From contig DAIQOP010000222.1 of assembly GCA_036787815.1 (NCBI GenBank), forward strand, positions 1-6,755: DNA of 6,755 bases. The letters run 5' to 3'. The notes under the pieces were generated by a model. It did no database searches. It saw nothing but the letters and a program-made list of their open reading frames with translations, and had not been told where the DNA came from. A program made the translations under genes and the position numbers. The DNA is from DATBAK01 sp036787815 (GTDB lineage: Bacteria > Actinomycetota > Acidimicrobiia > IMCC26256 > PALSA-610). This document shows positions 5,308-6,755 of this stretch, piece by piece (within the stretch, counting starts at the first letter, position 1; every line of letters begins with the position of its first letter).

Positions 5308-6755
5308 TCACACGCGCAGCGTCAGGATCTCCCAGGGGCGGAGGGTGACGGAGCCTTCGAAGGTGGCGAGCGGCGCGCCGCGCAGGTCGACGACCCACCC
5401 TCGAGCAGGAAGGCCCGCGTAGGAGACGGTGACCGTTCCCGCCTCCGGTTCGGTGCGGAACAGGCGCACGACGAGGCCGCCGGCGTCGCGCGCGACGGCC
5501 GACACCTCGGCACCGTCGACTTCGAGCGCGGTGCCGGTCGCGGGAAGGGTGCGACTCGAGCCGGCCGTGACCCGTGCCCGTTCGAGCGGTACGAGAAATG
5601 TGTCGGCCTCCGCGTACAGGTTGGTCGCGCGCCAGTCGCCACGGTGGGGGAGCACGGCGTAGTCGCAGACGTTGCGCCCGTGCATCTGGGCTCCCCGCAC
5701 CGGATCGACCGGCCCGGCCGGGTTGGGCCGCAACGACGGCTCGCTGCGCGAGAGGTAGCCGACCGCGCGGAGGAGCGTGAGCGCCAACTCGGTGCCTTCG
5801 CCGACGACCTCGTACTCGAGCAGCCCGTCGTGCAGGAGCGCGAGGCCCGTGGCACCGTCGCTCGCGTCGACGAACCGGCGGGACACGAAGGTCGGGAGCC
5901 CGTACTCGAGCTCGCCGCCCTCGGCGGTGAGGCCCCGCGACACGACGGTGAACGCGCACTCGGCGTCGGAACCTTTCACCGGCGCGGGGAGCGGGAAGTG
6001 CGCGCGCAGGCGATGGTCGTCGCACGGGTTCTCGAGCTCGGTGTGCACGCGGAGGAACCGCTCACCGGGACGCAGCTCGAGGGTGGTGCGCACCGCGACC
6101 GAGACCCGCTCGTCGCTGCGCATCGCGCACGAGTGTTCGTCGCCCTGCGCGCGCTTCGGCAGGGTGTAGGTGGTGTCGATCGTGACCTGTGCGCGCACCG
6201 GGCCGGCTTCGATCATCTCCACCGCGACCGAATCGGGCTCGGAGATCTCGATGTCGGCCGCAGGCGGTGAGTAGTTGTAGGTGTCGCCGCCATCGCCGCC
6301 GTCGACGAGCCGGCCGAGGCCCGACACCGAGATGCCGTCGCGCGTGGTGACGCTGTAGGTGCCGCGGGCGGGGTCGATCTCGACGTCGAGATGCTCGTTG
6401 TGCAGCGTGGTGCCGGACGCGCGCACGGTGCCCGCGGGGCCGGCGCCCTCGACGGGGTGCATCGTCGCCCAGCCGAAACCCGCGACCGTGCCCGCGTCGA
6501 ACAGCAGGCGCCGGCTCGGCGGCCGGTAGGCCTTCAGCCGGATCGTGCCGCCGGTATCGCCGATCCGCAGCATCTCTTCGCGCAGCTCGCCGAGATCGGC
6601 CAGCTGGTCGCCGGGTGACGCGAGGTGCAGACCGACGTCGTAGCTGCCGTCGGCGGCCGGTTCGATCTCGGCGCGCGCCACGTTGTTGCCCGCGAACTCC
6701 ACGCCGCGCATGAGGTCGAGCACCCAGCGGACCTTGCTGCCGATGATGACGTCGG
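5308..6755 (-). CDS. GH38-type alpha-mannosidase, C-terminal part (partial, runs off right edge)
   Basis: The minus-strand frame is open from the right edge (first full codons read DVIIGSKVRWVLDLM) to TGA at 5308-5310, giving 481 visible residues. A GTG at 6723 is in frame but internal, so the true start is outside. The order of motifs fits the C-terminal half of glycoside hydrolase family 38. A linker ends in GFGWATM, where relatives have a PxLGY/W-T strand. The GH38 C-terminal beta domain then opens at LHNEHLDVEIDPARGTYSV. DGGDGGDTYNYSPP, ENPCDDHRLRAHFPL, FVDASDGATGLALLHDGLLEYEV and the closing RPWEILTLRV follow. The last of these is the usual terminal strand of such enzymes. The catalytic domain with its zinc site and nucleophile Asp lies outside, so substrate and activity cannot be judged. 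Family members cleave alpha-mannosides from glycans. The gene converges on the cyclase operon. Confidence 0.87.
   Translation of the reverse strand, partial: DVIIGSKVRWVLDLMRGVEFAGNNVARAEIEPAADGSYDVGLHLASPGDQLADLGELREEMLRIGDTGGTIRLKAYRPPSRRLLFDAGTVAGFGWATMHPVEGAGPAGTVRASGTTLHNEHLDVEIDPARGTYSVTTRDGISVSGLGRLVDGGDGGDTYNYSPPAADIEISEPDSVAVEMIEAGPVRAQVTIDTTYTLPKRAQGDEHSCAMRSDERVSVAVRTTLELRPGERFLRVHTELENPCDDHRLRAHFPLPAPVKGSDAECAFTVVSRGLTAEGGELEYGLPTFVSRRFVDASDGATGLALLHDGLLEYEVVGEGTELALTLLRAVGYLSRSEPSLRPNPAGPVDPVRGAQMHGRNVCDYAVLPHRGDWRATNLYAEADTFLVPLERARVTAGSSRTLPATGTALEVDGAEVSAVARDAGGLVVRLFRTEPEAGTVTVSYAGLPARGWVVDLRGAPLATFEGSVTLRPWEILTLRV

Noticed and set aside
5159..5422. 87-codon plus-strand open frame across the convergent spacer
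   Set aside because: It runs into the GH38 gene antisense, is Arg-rich and low in character, and overlaps the dyad structure.
5275..6270. 331-codon plus-strand open frame opposite the GH38 gene
   Set aside because: The minus-strand frame carries clear GH38 motifs throughout, so this is its shadow.
6721..6723. GTG as the true start of the GH38 gene
   Set aside because: The frame stays open to the window edge with plausible sequence (IIGSKVRWVLDLM), and the family needs an upstream catalytic domain.

Overview
The window is very GC-rich (about 70 % or more by eye), with strong third-position G/C bias, tightly packed genes and GTG starts. Together with a cofactor F420 biosynthesis gene (cofC/fbiD type) this points to an actinobacterium, possibly of the Acidimicrobiia. 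The phylum-level placement is reasonably firm. The class is a guess from the style of the proteins.

Layout. On the minus strand at the left, cofC (455-1081) is followed by a PIG-L/LmbE-type deacetylase (458 down to the left edge, cut off), and the two overlap by ATGA. Diverging from cofC on the plus strand is a tight run of four genes. They are a PlsC-type 1-acylglycerol-3-phosphate acyltransferase (1091-1840), gpsA (1850-2863), an unrecognised protein with some resemblance to six-hairpin glycosidases (2869-4182), and a class III adenylate/guanylate cyclase that looks broken (4179-5058). Gaps within this run are 9 nt, 5 nt and a GTGA overlap, so it reads as one operon. A 249-bp convergent spacer (5059-5307) holds several hairpins. 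Beyond it lies the C-terminal part of a minus-strand GH38-type alpha-mannosidase (5308 to the right edge, cut off).

How the genes work together. gpsA makes sn-glycerol-3-phosphate, and the PlsC homologue would act two steps later, acylating lysophosphatidate to phosphatidate. These form a coherent phospholipid-precursor pair. A cofC homologue next to and divergent from gpsA is also seen in mycobacteria (Rv2982c/Rv2983), so this core is a conserved neighbourhood rather than an island. No mobile element, RNA gene or CRISPR array was seen.

The most unusual items are three. The cyclase is split by a frame change in its N-terminal half, and its catalytic domain lacks the stretch that normally carries the second metal-binding Asp. 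A 7-bp symmetric TATGCTA sits between cofC and plsC and could act as a -10 element in both directions. A 14-bp perfect inverted repeat lies inside a larger 64-bp dyad in the convergent spacer. I do not see convincing evidence for a wholly new multi-gene system.
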